From an uncultured Cryptobacterium sp. (GTDB taxonomy: Bacteria; Actinomycetota; Coriobacteriia; Coriobacteriales; Eggerthellaceae): 64,000 bases of DNA. Both the position numbers and the translations under genes were made by a program. The notes beneath the pieces are model-generated. The model was given only the letters and a program-made list of their open reading frames with translations, did no database searches and was not told where the DNA came from. How positions within the stretch are numbered: the stretch's first letter is position 1; each line of letters begins with the position of its first letter. Of this stretch, positions 17,469 through 27,231 are shown in pieces. The stretch lies in contig CATYOF010000003.1 in assembly GCA_958410215.1 (NCBI GenBank), positions 62,001-126,000 on the forward strand. The letters are read 5' to 3'.

Positions 17469-18884
17469 GTGGATGGAGGAAGCCTAGGAATACTAACACT
17501 TATTCCTGCGCTCAGCTTTTTTGTGTTTGCTTTCGTAACGCGAAAATGCATTTTTAGCATTTTGCTTTCTGGCATATTGGGGTATTTGCTCTACTATGGA
17601 CCAGATTTTTTCATGCCGACCGTAGATGGTTTACTTTCGGCGTGTTGCGATGAAGACAATAACTACATTGTTTTGATCTGTTTGCTGTTTGGCTGTTTCG
17701 TGCAGCTTCTTCGTCAGTCTAATGGCGCACAAGCAGTGGCAAATTGGGCTCGTCGCTATGTTAAGTCTCAGAAGCAGGTTTTGTTCTTAACCTGGATATG
17801 CGGCGTAATTATTTTTATTGATGATTACCTGAGTATCCTGGTTACTTCAAATTGCGTACTGCCTGTTGCAGACGAGCATAAAACACCTCGTGAAATGTTG
17901 TGTTACATCATCAACACCACTTCAGCGCCGGTGTGCCTTATTATCCCCATTTCTGCATGGGTCGTATTCTTTTCGGGTATTTTCTACGAACAGCCTGAAG
18001 CGGCCGTACTGGGCGATACGGCAATGAATATTTATTACAGCATCATGCCGTATTTTTTCTATCCATTTTTGTGCGTGCTGTTTGTTCTGTTGGTCATTTT
18101 TGGCATTGTGCCAAAACTTGGCGGCATGAAGAAAGCCTACAAGCGTGTAGAAGAAACAGGAAAATTGTGGCCAGATTCCAGTGACTTGCAAAACCAAGAT
18201 AGTGAGCTTGGCGTAGTAATGGGCGCTATTAGCGATATGACCAAACAGGACGAAAAAGAAGTTCCTCCTCGTTTATGGACCTTTGTTATCCCTATGGCAG
18301 TGGTTATTGTGGTAACCATTGTGCTGGGCGACATTTTGTATGGTGTGGTTTGCGGTATTGTTGTCTGCTTTGTTTTGTATATTCCTTTCAAGATTATGCG
18401 TTTAGGCAGGTTCTGTGATGCCTGCTATAAGGGTTTGGAAGATATGCTTTTCATTGCGGTAGTATTGGTGGCATCCTTGTTCTTCCGCGACGCAATTGAG
18501 CTTATTGGACTGACCGACTTCTTGATTGCGGTTGCAACACCGTATATGAGTGCGGCACTTATTCCTGTTATTGCCTTTATTTTGGTGGGTGCCGTTTGCT
18601 TTGCGACGGCGAACATTTGGAGTATTCCTGCAATTTGTACTCCTATCATTCTTCCTTTGGCGGCTGCTACGGGTGCCGATGTGGCGTTGACTATGGGTGC
18701 AATTATTTCTGCGGCATGCTTTGGTGCGCAGGCTTGTTTCTATTCGGATGTTACATTGCTTTCCGCGTCTGCTTGTAAGATCAACAACGTGGATTATGCT
18801 ATTGCGCAGTTGCCCTATATTGGCATAGTCGCGGGCATTACTACGGTTGGGTATTTGGTAGCAGGATTTTTGCTTGCTGCGTAG
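17469..18884 (+). CDS. NhaC-family Na+/H+ antiporter-like transporter
   Basis: A 471-residue polytopic membrane protein with about 11-12 membrane segments. The hallmark WICGVIIFIDDYLSILVTSN, with the paired Asp in a membrane helix, matches the NhaC/ArsB-like transporter group. A cytoplasmic loop near residues 215-265 is charged. The family contains cation/proton antiporters and substrate exchangers (for example malate-lactate). Its place 124 bp after the glycyl radical enzyme pair suggests uptake or exchange of the pathway's substrate or product. It starts with GTG after TTAGGAG. Confidence 0.85.
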   Translation: MDGGSLGILTLIPALSFFVFAFVTRKCIFSILLSGILGYLLYYGPDFFMPTVDGLLSACCDEDNNYIVLICLLFGCFVQLLRQSNGAQAVANWARRYVKSQKQVLFLTWICGVIIFIDDYLSILVTSNCVLPVADEHKTPREMLCYIINTTSAPVCLIIPISAWVVFFSGIFYEQPEAAVLGDTAMNIYYSIMPYFFYPFLCVLFVLLVIFGIVPKLGGMKKAYKRVEETGKLWPDSSDLQNQDSELGVVMGAISDMTKQDEKEVPPRLWTFVIPMAVVIVVTIVLGDILYGVVCGIVVCFVLYIPFKIMRLGRFCDACYKGLEDMLFIAVVLVASLFFRDAIELIGLTDFLIAVATPYMSAALIPVIAFILVGAVCFATANIWSIPAICTPIILPLAAATGADVALTMGAIISAACFGAQACFYSDVTLLSASACKINNVDYAIAQLPYIGIVAGITTVGYLVAGFLLAA

Positions 18885-19003
18885 AGTAGTAGATTTCGCC
18901 GCGTAGAGCTGTAGTGTCTGTTTTGCGAACCAGCACGGAACGACAACGCTTGTTGTAGGGCTGCGTATTTGGCTTTTATAGTGAGTTTTGCGAACGTAAC
19001 CCG

Positions 19004-19046
19004 CAATACGAAAGGACCTCGGATATTCCGGGGTCCTTTCGTATTG
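19004..19046. terminator. Long symmetrical hairpin, possible bidirectional terminator
   Basis: A 19-bp stem (19004-19022 with 19028-19046, one G-T pair) closes an ATATT loop. The inner core is identical to the rplQ terminator, while the outer arms differ and still pair. There is no T-run. The remaining 18885-19289 holds no gene and only a short duplicated CCGCTTCTTG stretch near 19097 and 19147. Confidence 0.65.
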
Positions 19047-19289
19047 TTGTAAGGTTTGAGTCTTGGGGCTTGGTTTTCAATAAAACTAACAAAGCGGTCC
19101 GCTTCTTGCGGCCTAAGTCTCTCTGCTAGCTTTTGTAAGGCGCTCCGCTTCTTGTAGTTCGTGTAGTCCGGTTTTACAAGGTTCATCTTGCGATTCTCTG
19201 AAACTTGGAATTCTTATGATGCTTTCGTAGGGGTTGCGTAAAAGTTTGGATTAAATTGGGTGATAAGTATGGTATCGCCGCTACTATAG

Positions 19290-19763
19290 ATGCTCGTAAA
19301 ACGAAAAAAGAATGTGAGCGAATTCATGCGTGGGAACAAAAGTGGTAATAGAAGTGGACAGGGTAACTGGCAAATGAAATCAGCACAATGGATGCAAGGT
19401 CGCTATGGTATTGACGAGTGCACGCAAGGACTGATGATTTTTGGCTGCGCCTTAGTGGTAGTTAATTTCTTTGTGCATATCGAACTATTATCATTGCTTT
19501 CACTTGCTTGTTTTGTGTTAGGTATATTCCGTATGATGTCACGTAACTATCCGGCTCGTGTTCGTGAATTACAGAAGTACCAGCAGCTTATGGAAAAACC
19601 AAAGGCTTGGTGGCGTCTGACCAATAAGCGTTATGAAAATCGTCACACTACGCTGTACTTTAAATGCAAAGGATGCGGTGCCGTGCTCAATGTTCCTAAA
19701 GGAAAGGGCAAACTTTTAGTAACATGCCCCAAGTGTGGCACTAAGGTAGAAAAGAAATCCTAG
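19290..19763 (+). CDS. Membrane protein with C-terminal zinc ribbon
   Basis: A 157-residue protein of unknown function. A basic, Gly/Asn/Ser-rich N-terminus leads to two adjacent membrane segments (about residues 47-82, GLMIFGCALVVVNFF and LLSLLSLACFVLGIF). A basic linker and a zinc ribbon (CKGCGAVLNVP, then CPKCGTKV) follow. It resembles small rpoB-like zinc-ribbon membrane proteins found across Actinobacteria. The start is uncertain: no clear ribosome site precedes the ATG at 19290, and the in-frame ATG at 19326 is an alternative. Confidence 0.75.
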   Translation: MLVKRKKNVSEFMRGNKSGNRSGQGNWQMKSAQWMQGRYGIDECTQGLMIFGCALVVVNFFVHIELLSLLSLACFVLGIFRMMSRNYPARVRELQKYQQLMEKPKAWWRLTNKRYENRHTTLYFKCKGCGAVLNVPKGKGKLLVTCPKCGTKVEKKS

Positions 19764-19927
19764 CGAGACTGAATCACCTATTAGTTCAGTAGACAGTGTC
19801 ATGATTGTTTCGATAAATACTGCTAAATCCCAAAATATTAGTGGGATACAGGTTGCTCGCTGGACTAGGGGGCAGGATTAAAGGTAATGAAACCGCTGAG
19901 GTTCCGGGAAAATTACTTGATTGGGAG

Positions 19928-20009
19928 TGGCGCATAATCTGCAGGTGTTGATTGGTCGTGGCAGATAATTTACAGATGATGATTGGCGGCAGCGCATAAC
20001 CCTAAGAGG
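19928..20009. repeat. Degenerate 31-bp tandem repeat (2.6 units)
   Basis: Two adjacent 31-bp units (19928-19958 and 19959-19989) share 23 of 31 positions, with TGGC at the start and GATTGG near the end, and a third partial unit follows. The array lies about 100 bp before the NrdR-like boxes of nrdD. No coding role was seen. Confidence 0.55.
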
Positions 20010-20074
20010 AAAAATTCTCGTTTTATATCGATTTATAGAGAAATGATACTAAAAAAATACCATTTAGCCGTTAA

Positions 20075-20122
20075 TTACTACAAATTGTGGGAAAACCTCT
20101 AAATTGTCACAATATCTTGTGC
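20075..20122 (+). promoter_or_regulatory. Two NrdR-like boxes upstream of nrdD
   Basis: Box 1 (20075-20090, TTACTACAAATTGTGG) matches the NrdR consensus ACACwATATATwGTGT at 12 of 16 positions. Box 2 (20107-20122, TCACAATATCTTGTGC) matches at 13 of 16. Their centres are 32 bp apart, about three helical turns, the usual spacing. A TATAGT at 20132-20137 could be the -10. NrdR represses ribonucleotide reductase genes in response to ATP/dATP. Confidence 0.7.
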
Positions 20123-20259
20123 CGAATTGTGTATAGTATCTATCGCTGGTTAAAACAGCAAGACGTTTTCACTTAACGTCTAATCATAAGTAAGTACGAT
20201 TAGAACATAACCGTTTTTTTTGAATACCTTTTAATGCCTGACCGGGAGGGGTTACGCAG

Positions 20260-22482
20260 ATGAAAATTATTAAGCGTGATGGATCTGAAGTAACGTTCGA
20301 CATCACTAAAATCGCCAACGCTATCAAAGCGGCAAGTGACGAATCTCCTGAAAACGAGCGTCTTACTGCTCGTCAGATTGACTATGCTGCTCATAATGTG
20401 GCGGACAAGTGCGAAGAGGCTGGGCATACCGTTTCTGTTGAAGAAGTTCAGGACTTGGTAGAAAACGAAATTATGGCGCTTCACAAGTTTGAAGTTGCAC
20501 GTCGTTACATTATTTATCGTTACGTCCAGAACTTGAAGCGTCAGTCCAATACTACCGACGATAAAATCCTTTCGCTTATTGAGTGCAATAACGAAGAAGT
20601 AAAGCAGGAAAATTCCAATAAAAACCCTACGGTTAACTCGGTTCAGCGCGACTATATGGCAGGCGAGGTTTCTAAAGACTTGGCTATGCGTATTCTGTTG
20701 CCTGAAGATGTGGTTCGTGCCCATGAAGAAGGCATCATTCACTTTCATGATTCCGACTACTTCGCACAGCACATGCACAACTGCGACTTGGTGAACTTGG
20801 AAGACATGCTGCAAAATGGTACGGTAATTTCTGGCACCATGATCGAAAAGCCGCATAGCTTTTCAACAGCTTGCAACATTGCAACGCAAATTATTGCCCA
20901 GGTTGCTTCCAGCCAGTATGGTGGTCAGTCCATTTCGCTTACCCATTTGGCTCCTTTTGTGGACATCAGCCGCAAGAAGATTCGTCGCGAAGTAATTCAT
21001 GAATTGAATATGGTTGGTGTGGAGCCTTCAGCAGAACAGCTTTCGAACATCGTTGAAGAGCGTTTGCGCGATGAAGTTCGTCGTGGCGTTCAAACTATTC
21101 AGTATCAGGTAGTAACGCTTATGACTACCAACGGTCAGGCTCCGTTTGTTACGGTGTTTATGTACTTGAACGAAGCACGCAACGAGCAGGAAAAGCACGA
21201 CCTTGCCATTATCATTGAAGAAGTTTTGCGTCAGCGCTATGAAGGCGTAAAGAACGAAGCTGGTGTTTGGATTACGCCAGCGTTCCCCAAGCTTATTTAT
21301 GTGCTGGAAGAAGATAACGTTCGCGAAGATTCGGAATACTTCTACCTTACTCAGCTTGCCGCTAAGTGCACGGCAAAGCGTATGGTGCCTGACTATATTT
21401 CTGAAAAGAAGATGTTCGAGCTTAAGCTTTCCAAGGGTGAAAAGCCAGGTGAAGGCGATTGCTACACCTGCATGGGCTGCCGTTCCTTCTTGACCCCCGA
21501 CCGTTCGGGTAATGGATATGACAATGTGGCAAATGCGGGCAACTATGAACCGGGCAAACCTAAGTATTACGGCCGTTTCAATCAGGGCGTAGTAACCATT
21601 AACTTGGTTGATGTGGCCTGCTCGTCGTATCGCGACATGGATAAGTTCTGGGAAATTTTCGAAGAACGTCTGGAGCTTTGCAAAAAGGCTTTGATGTGTC
21701 GCCATAACCGTTTGAAGGGCACCCTTTCTGATGCGGCTCCTATCTTGTGGCAGTACGGTGCGCTTGCTCGTCTTGAAAAGGGCGAAACTATTGACAAGCT
21801 GCTCTATGGTGGATATTCAACCATCAGCTTGGGATATGCAGGCTTGTATGAGTGCGTAAAGTATATGACTGGCTACAGCCACACCGATCCTCAGGCAACG
21901 CCGTTTGCTATGGCGGTAATGCAGAAGATGAACGACAAGTGTGCCGAATGGAAGGCGGAAACCGACATTGACTTCTCGTTGTACGGTACGCCACTTGAAT
22001 CTACTACCTATAAGTTTGCAAAAGCGTTGCAGCGTCGTTTCGGAGTAATCCCTGATGTAACAGACAAGAATTACATTACAAACAGCTATCACGTTCATGT
22101 TTCTGAGGAAATTGATGCGTTTACTAAGCTTCAGTTTGAAAGCCAGTTCCAGCAGCTTTCGCCGGGTGGAGCAATTTCTTATGTCGAAGTACCCGACATG
22201 CAGGACAACTTGAAGGCCGTTATTCGCGTCATGCAGTTTATCTATGATCACATTATGTATGCGGAACTGAACACCAAGAGCGACTACTGCCAGGTTTGTG
22301 GCTTCGATGGCGAAATTCAGATTGTCGAAGACGATGGTAAGCTGGTTTGGGAATGTCCTCATTGCGGTAATCGCGATCAGGAAAAGCTCAACGTGGCACG
22401 TCGTACGTGTGGTTACATTGGTACTCAGTTCTGGAATCAGGGACGTACCGAAGAAATTCGCGATCGCGTTTTGCATTTGTAA
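20260..22482 (+). CDS. nrdD: Anaerobic ribonucleoside-triphosphate reductase (class III)
   Basis: A 740-residue oxygen-sensitive glycyl radical reductase that makes dNTPs from NTPs. The N-terminal ATP-cone (KIIKRDGSEVTFDITKIANAI) gives allosteric control by ATP/dATP. The C-terminus has a zinc site (CQVCGF and CPHCGN) just before the radical loop RRTCGYIGTQFWNQGRTEEI, the class III signature. The 5' UTR is about 120 nt and contains two small stems (GACGTT/AACGTC and CTAATC/GATTAG) and a run of eight T. GGGAGGGG precedes the ATG. nrdG follows after 144 bp. Confidence 0.98.
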   Translation: MKIIKRDGSEVTFDITKIANAIKAASDESPENERLTARQIDYAAHNVADKCEEAGHTVSVEEVQDLVENEIMALHKFEVARRYIIYRYVQNLKRQSNTTDDKILSLIECNNEEVKQENSNKNPTVNSVQRDYMAGEVSKDLAMRILLPEDVVRAHEEGIIHFHDSDYFAQHMHNCDLVNLEDMLQNGTVISGTMIEKPHSFSTACNIATQIIAQVASSQYGGQSISLTHLAPFVDISRKKIRREVIHELNMVGVEPSAEQLSNIVEERLRDEVRRGVQTIQYQVVTLMTTNGQAPFVTVFMYLNEARNEQEKHDLAIIIEEVLRQRYEGVKNEAGVWITPAFPKLIYVLEEDNVREDSEYFYLTQLAAKCTAKRMVPDYISEKKMFELKLSKGEKPGEGDCYTCMGCRSFLTPDRSGNGYDNVANAGNYEPGKPKYYGRFNQGVVTINLVDVACSSYRDMDKFWEIFEERLELCKKALMCRHNRLKGTLSDAAPILWQYGALARLEKGETIDKLLYGGYSTISLGYAGLYECVKYMTGYSHTDPQATPFAMAVMQKMNDKCAEWKAETDIDFSLYGTPLESTTYKFAKALQRRFGVIPDVTDKNYITNSYHVHVSEEIDAFTKLQFESQFQQLSPGGAISYVEVPDMQDNLKAVIRVMQFIYDHIMYAELNTKSDYCQVCGFDGEIQIVEDDGKLVWECPHCGNRDQEKLNVARRTCGYIGTQFWNQGRTEEIRDRVLHL

Positions 22483-22534
22483 AAAGAAAGCGCACCAGCT
22501 CTGGGTATCGTGAGCTTTAAATTAAGGTTAATGC

Positions 22535-22576
22535 GAGGTTTGATAGGAAAATGTTTCTTATCAAACCTCGATTTTT
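22535..22576 (+). terminator. Terminator between nrdD and nrdG
   Basis: GAGGTTTGATA (22535-22545) pairs with 22559-22569, followed by GATTTTT. It may reduce nrdG expression relative to nrdD, since the activase is needed in smaller amounts. Confidence 0.82.
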
Positions 22577-22626
22577 CTCTATAGTTGTTCTTTGGTATTG
22601 AGCAAATAAAGTGACGAGGGGAACTA

Positions 22627-23196
22627 ATGAACTACGCCGAAATAAAATACTGTGATATTGCTAACGGAGAAGGCGTACGTACCACTTTGTTTGTTTCGGG
22701 ATGCCGTCATCATTGCAAGAATTGCTTCCAGCCTGAAACCTGGAGCTTTTCATATGGCGAAGAATTCAGCGATGATGTGGCGCAAAAAATTATGGGAAGC
22801 CTTGAAAGTCCGTTTGTTGATGGCATAACGCTTCTTGGGGGAGAACCTATGGAGCCAGAAAATCAGCGTGCTTTGTTGCCTTTCGTGCGCGCGATAAAAC
22901 AGGCTTATCCTGATAAAACCATATGGTGTTATACGGGTGATGTGTTCGAAGACCTTATGAATCCGGAATCGGATCGACACACCGAAGCAACCAACGAACT
23001 CATAGCCTGCATCGATATTCTGGTCGATGGCCCCTATATAGAAGCGGAACACGATATCACCTTGCGATTCTGTGGCTCTAAAAACCAGCGCATTATCGAT
23101 GTTCCTGCAACCCTTGCTTCAGGTTCGGTCTGCCTTTGGAGTGACGATTCTCATTACGCAACGCACAGCTGGGTTGAAAGTGGCACATCGCTGTAG
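22627..23196 (+). CDS. nrdG: Anaerobic ribonucleotide reductase activating protein (radical SAM)
   Basis: A 189-residue radical SAM enzyme that generates the glycyl radical on NrdD. The cluster motif is GCRHHCKNCFQ (CxxxCxxC). GITLLGGEPM follows as the SAM-contact GGE motif, and KTIWCYTGDVFEDL lies mid-protein. Length fits the family. GAGGGGA precedes the ATG. After the stop, 23197-23502 holds no gene, only a GCGACGT/ACGTCGC hairpin (23198-23229). Confidence 0.96.
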   Translation: MNYAEIKYCDIANGEGVRTTLFVSGCRHHCKNCFQPETWSFSYGEEFSDDVAQKIMGSLESPFVDGITLLGGEPMEPENQRALLPFVRAIKQAYPDKTIWCYTGDVFEDLMNPESDRHTEATNELIACIDILVDGPYIEAEHDITLRFCGSKNQRIIDVPATLASGSVCLWSDDSHYATHSWVESGTSL

Positions 23197-23478
23197 TGCG
23201 ACGTGCGTTAGCAACGGGCAGTACGTCGCTGCTGTAAGTTTGTTCGAAAGTTTTCGTGAGAGAGCTTTCCTAGAGTACTTTTCTATGATTTGCTGGAAGG
23301 TGTTTCCCCTTTGCGGGGCAGTTTACTAGAAAGCAGCACTTCGGTGTGCTGTGCTGCGCCGTATTGCTTCTTGTCTTTTTACGTTCTGTTTCTTGCCGTT
23401 GATTCCCAAACATTTGGCTTAACAAATTAGTTTCAAAGCCGAAGCGGGGGTGCGTGGTATCATGGTTGCGTTTGGTAA

Positions 23479-24795
<1,317 letters not shown>

Positions 24796-24842
24796 AGTTA
24801 CATTGATTGCCTGGTATCAAGGCAAGAGATCTATTTAGCGTT

Positions 24843-24872
24843 AAACGCCACTCCAAACCGGGGTGGCGTTTT
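24843..24872 (+). terminator. Terminator after eno
   Basis: AAACGCCAC (24843-24851) pairs with GTGGCGTTT (24863-24871) with an 11-nt loop; the outer TAGCG/CGCTA bases also approach pairing. The T-run is short. Confidence 0.75.
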
Positions 24873-24909
24873 AGCGCTCAGAACAAAATCCGGTTTTTAA
24901 ACGTGCGTT

Positions 24910-25110
24910 TTTGGCAAAAACTTCTCTTATCGGGTTGCTTTTACGTAAACAAGTATCAGATTTCTGAATACAAACAAACTTTCCATGCAAAACGCACATA
25001 TAAAATGGCAAATTATAGGCTTATCGGGCTGTTTTAACTTGCGTAAATAGGGTTTTTGGCGCTATCGGCACCCGATAAGGCATGAATTTGCCATTTTCGG
25101 GCCTTTTTTC
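24910..25110. repeat. Fold-back repeat cluster in the eno downstream gap
   Basis: AAAATGGCAAATT (25002-25014) and CTTATCGGG (25020-25028) pair with 25085-25097 and 25071-25079, separated by a symmetrical 5x5 internal loop. A third related copy of the unit (TGGCAAAAACTTCTCTTATCGGG) begins at about 24913 in direct orientation. GTGCGTTTT near 24902 is complementary to AAAACGCAC near 24990. No coding sequence is credible here. Confidence 0.6.
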
Positions 25111-25236
25111 ACGTAATTTGGAAATATGCGTTTTGCGGTGCGGTATGCCACACAGCGATATTCTTGCAATAATGCTTGCATACAAGCTTCTCAACAGGCA
25201 TTATGTTTAAAACGATGCCTAATAGGAGGTATTCCT

Positions 25237-25707
25237 ATGGTTTTATCGAATGCCGAAAAGAAGCAGAATGCGACCCCTTTTATTGTGGTAGCAATTATTG
25301 CTCCCATCCTTACAAGCCTGATTGTTCCTTTGTATGACAGTTATGTCGCTGAGTCACTTCATCGTTTTCAAACTCCTTTTTTGGATATCGCCCTAGAGAA
25401 TCAAGCCCTAGGCATATTTCTTAATATTTTCTTTATTGTTTCACCTGCGTTTATGTTTGCATTGGTCTTGTCTGTGTCTATGGTTGTACTGCTGAAAGCA
25501 CCAAGGCGGGGCCGAATAATCGTTGCTATCATTGCGGCGGTAATAAGTGCGGTGTTCCTTGTGTACTCTACGACCATTTTTATAGATCCCAGTCTTCAAA
25601 GGATTGGTGAATTTATTTACCCTTACGGATCGGATTTCCCTCTAATCGCGTGTTTCGTGTACGTTGGGCTCCTTGTATATGTCTTTTTCAGTCGCACAGA
25701 ATGCTAA
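25237..25707 (+). CDS. Membrane protein of unknown function, paralog A
   Basis: A 156-residue protein with about four membrane segments and no family that I recognise. It is clearly paralogous to the protein at 26482-26958: both have I-V/I-PLYxS after the first segment, a SPxxxxALxLxxSxxVxLKxP motif in the middle and YPxGxDFPLIxCFVYxxLLxY near the end. The start is the ATG at 25237 behind a perfect AGGAGGT; the longer reading upstream lacks a ribosome site. The same AGGAGGTATTCCTATG context precedes the broken lipoprotein gene at 25855. Confidence 0.7.
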   Translation: MVLSNAEKKQNATPFIVVAIIAPILTSLIVPLYDSYVAESLHRFQTPFLDIALENQALGIFLNIFFIVSPAFMFALVLSVSMVVLLKAPRRGRIIVAIIAAVISAVFLVYSTTIFIDPSLQRIGEFIYPYGSDFPLIACFVYVGLLVYVFFSRTEC

Positions 25708-25854
25708 GACAAGCGGTATTTAGATAGTCTTTTTTGAACTGAACTGAGTTTAAAACGAAGAGCTTTGAACTGCTGCTACGAAGCCAAGAGTTTTTCTAGG
25801 GAGCTGTAAATCCTTTATTTACTAGGACCTATGCAAATATCAGGAGGTATTCCT

Positions 25855-26473
25855 ATGAAGCGGAATAAAGCAATGAACGTTTGGGGCCCGTTTATTTTTC
25901 TCCTCATAGCTATGTTGAGCTTTTTTGTGTGGGTGTGCTTCTTCTACTGCAGAAAACGAGAATTCCGTAAATCAGTCAAAAGAGATTCAGCTTACCGACG
26001 GAGATCTTAGGCTAGGCGAAACAAAAATAATCAATATCAGCGGTCTCTCTAATAGTGCCATGGTTTTTCATGAAGATAATAAAGAAGGATATGCGCTTGT
26101 TGGTTTTAAAGGAAGAATCAATCAAGAGGAGCTAGGCTTTAAGCCCAAAGAAATAGCCGTGCATGGAGAAGATATTTTTCTTGGGTTAAGCAATGAAGAA
26201 GAGGCGCGCGGTGATACTGAATCACTGCAAAAGATAACCGTTTTTATGGAAAAGTACCTTGGTGAAGCCTATCGATTTGAAGAAGAAAATTACGCTTTCC
26301 AACTTGTGATCAAGATAGAAACATCAGACGAAGAATCAAGAGGACTAATTGATAATCCAGCTAAATACACAGGTGCTCTAGAAAATGACGCTAAAGATTT
26401 ATTAGATGGAACCGTTCTCACTGTCTTTGATGATGAAGGAAATTCGATAGAGTACACGCTTATTCGTCGATAG
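25855..26473 (+). pseudogene. Lipoprotein gene broken by one extra T in a T6 tract (or phase-variable)
   Basis: Translation from the well-placed ATG at 25855 (AGGAGGTATTCCT before it) gives a signal peptide KRNKAMNVWGPFIFLLIAML, then leaves frame in six T (25921-25926) and stops 15 codons after the poly-T. Removing one T joins it to the open frame running to 26473 and creates a lipobox FLCGC, typical of a lipoprotein. The downstream part (about 180 residues, acidic, beginning GCASSTAENENS) is fully open and has no ribosome site of its own at the TTG at 25925. It may be a real frameshift, a sequencing error or slipped-strand phase variation. The function is not recognised. Confidence 0.7.
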
Positions 26474-26481
26474 GAGCTTTC

Positions 26482-26958
26482 ATGACTAACATTGCTGAGA
26501 AAAACAATCTTCTTTCGGTATTTATTGGTTGTGCGATTGTGTTTCCGATATTGTTGGGGTTTGTAATTCCGCTTTACGAAAGTTTCATTTCTTCGGAATA
26601 TCTATCAAGATATATAACTCCTTTTGGGGAGCAATATAGCGCTTTGGGTTTTCCTTTCTTGTATATCGTTTTTGCAAAATCGCCCGGAATCATATATGCC
26701 CTTATTCTTGCGATATCAATATATGTTTTCCTAAAAACCCCTAAAGAGTGTCAATTCATGACCAGTCTAGTTGCTTTCATTTTTGCTTTGTTTACGGCAC
26801 TGTATGGCTTGGCAGTTTTCTTCAACAATGCTCTGATGGTAATTGGGAACATCGTATATCCCGTTGGTACCGATTTCCCTCTCATTATTTGCTTCGTGTA
26901 TGGTGTTCTACTGATTTATGCTGCTAGCGAAAGAAAAAAACAGAACATCAAAGCCTAG
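26482..26958 (+). CDS. Membrane protein of unknown function, paralog B
   Basis: A 158-residue, roughly four-segment membrane protein, paralogous to 25237-25707 (shared VIPLYES, FAKSPGIIYALILAIS, VFLKTP and YPVGTDFPLIICFVYGVLLIY). TAGGAG precedes the ATG, and the gene begins 8 bp after the lipoprotein frame, so the two are likely co-transcribed. Function unknown. The three genes form a small cassette between eno and alr. Confidence 0.7.
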   Translation: MTNIAEKNNLLSVFIGCAIVFPILLGFVIPLYESFISSEYLSRYITPFGEQYSALGFPFLYIVFAKSPGIIYALILAISIYVFLKTPKECQFMTSLVAFIFALFTALYGLAVFFNNALMVIGNIVYPVGTDFPLIICFVYGVLLIYAASERKKQNIKA

Positions 26959-27231
26959 GTGAGATGACCTTGGTCGGAAATTGCCAAGTACTGTGATTTG
27001 TGCGACGCTTGAAAAGGCGGTGCGTGCAAAGCCTTCTTTCGCGCTATACTTCTTTAGTTATGTGATTATAGCTAGGCGAATCGGGAATTTCATGAATCGC
27101 ATGCTGGCTTCAGCGTTTGGATTCTGTGGATTGGGGCTCTAATGCTTGAGTCTGAAAGGCTCAATGTTCACAGAAAGGCCTTATCAGCAGCTCATTTCAT
27201 GAACCGAAAACCTTAGAAAGAAGGAACTTTC

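Noticed and set aside
20137..20259. Cobalamin riboswitch before nrdD
   Set aside because: No B12-box; the enzyme is the B12-independent class III.
24807..25037. 76-codon frame after eno
   Set aside because: It runs through the eno terminator and the fold-back units; composition follows the repeats.
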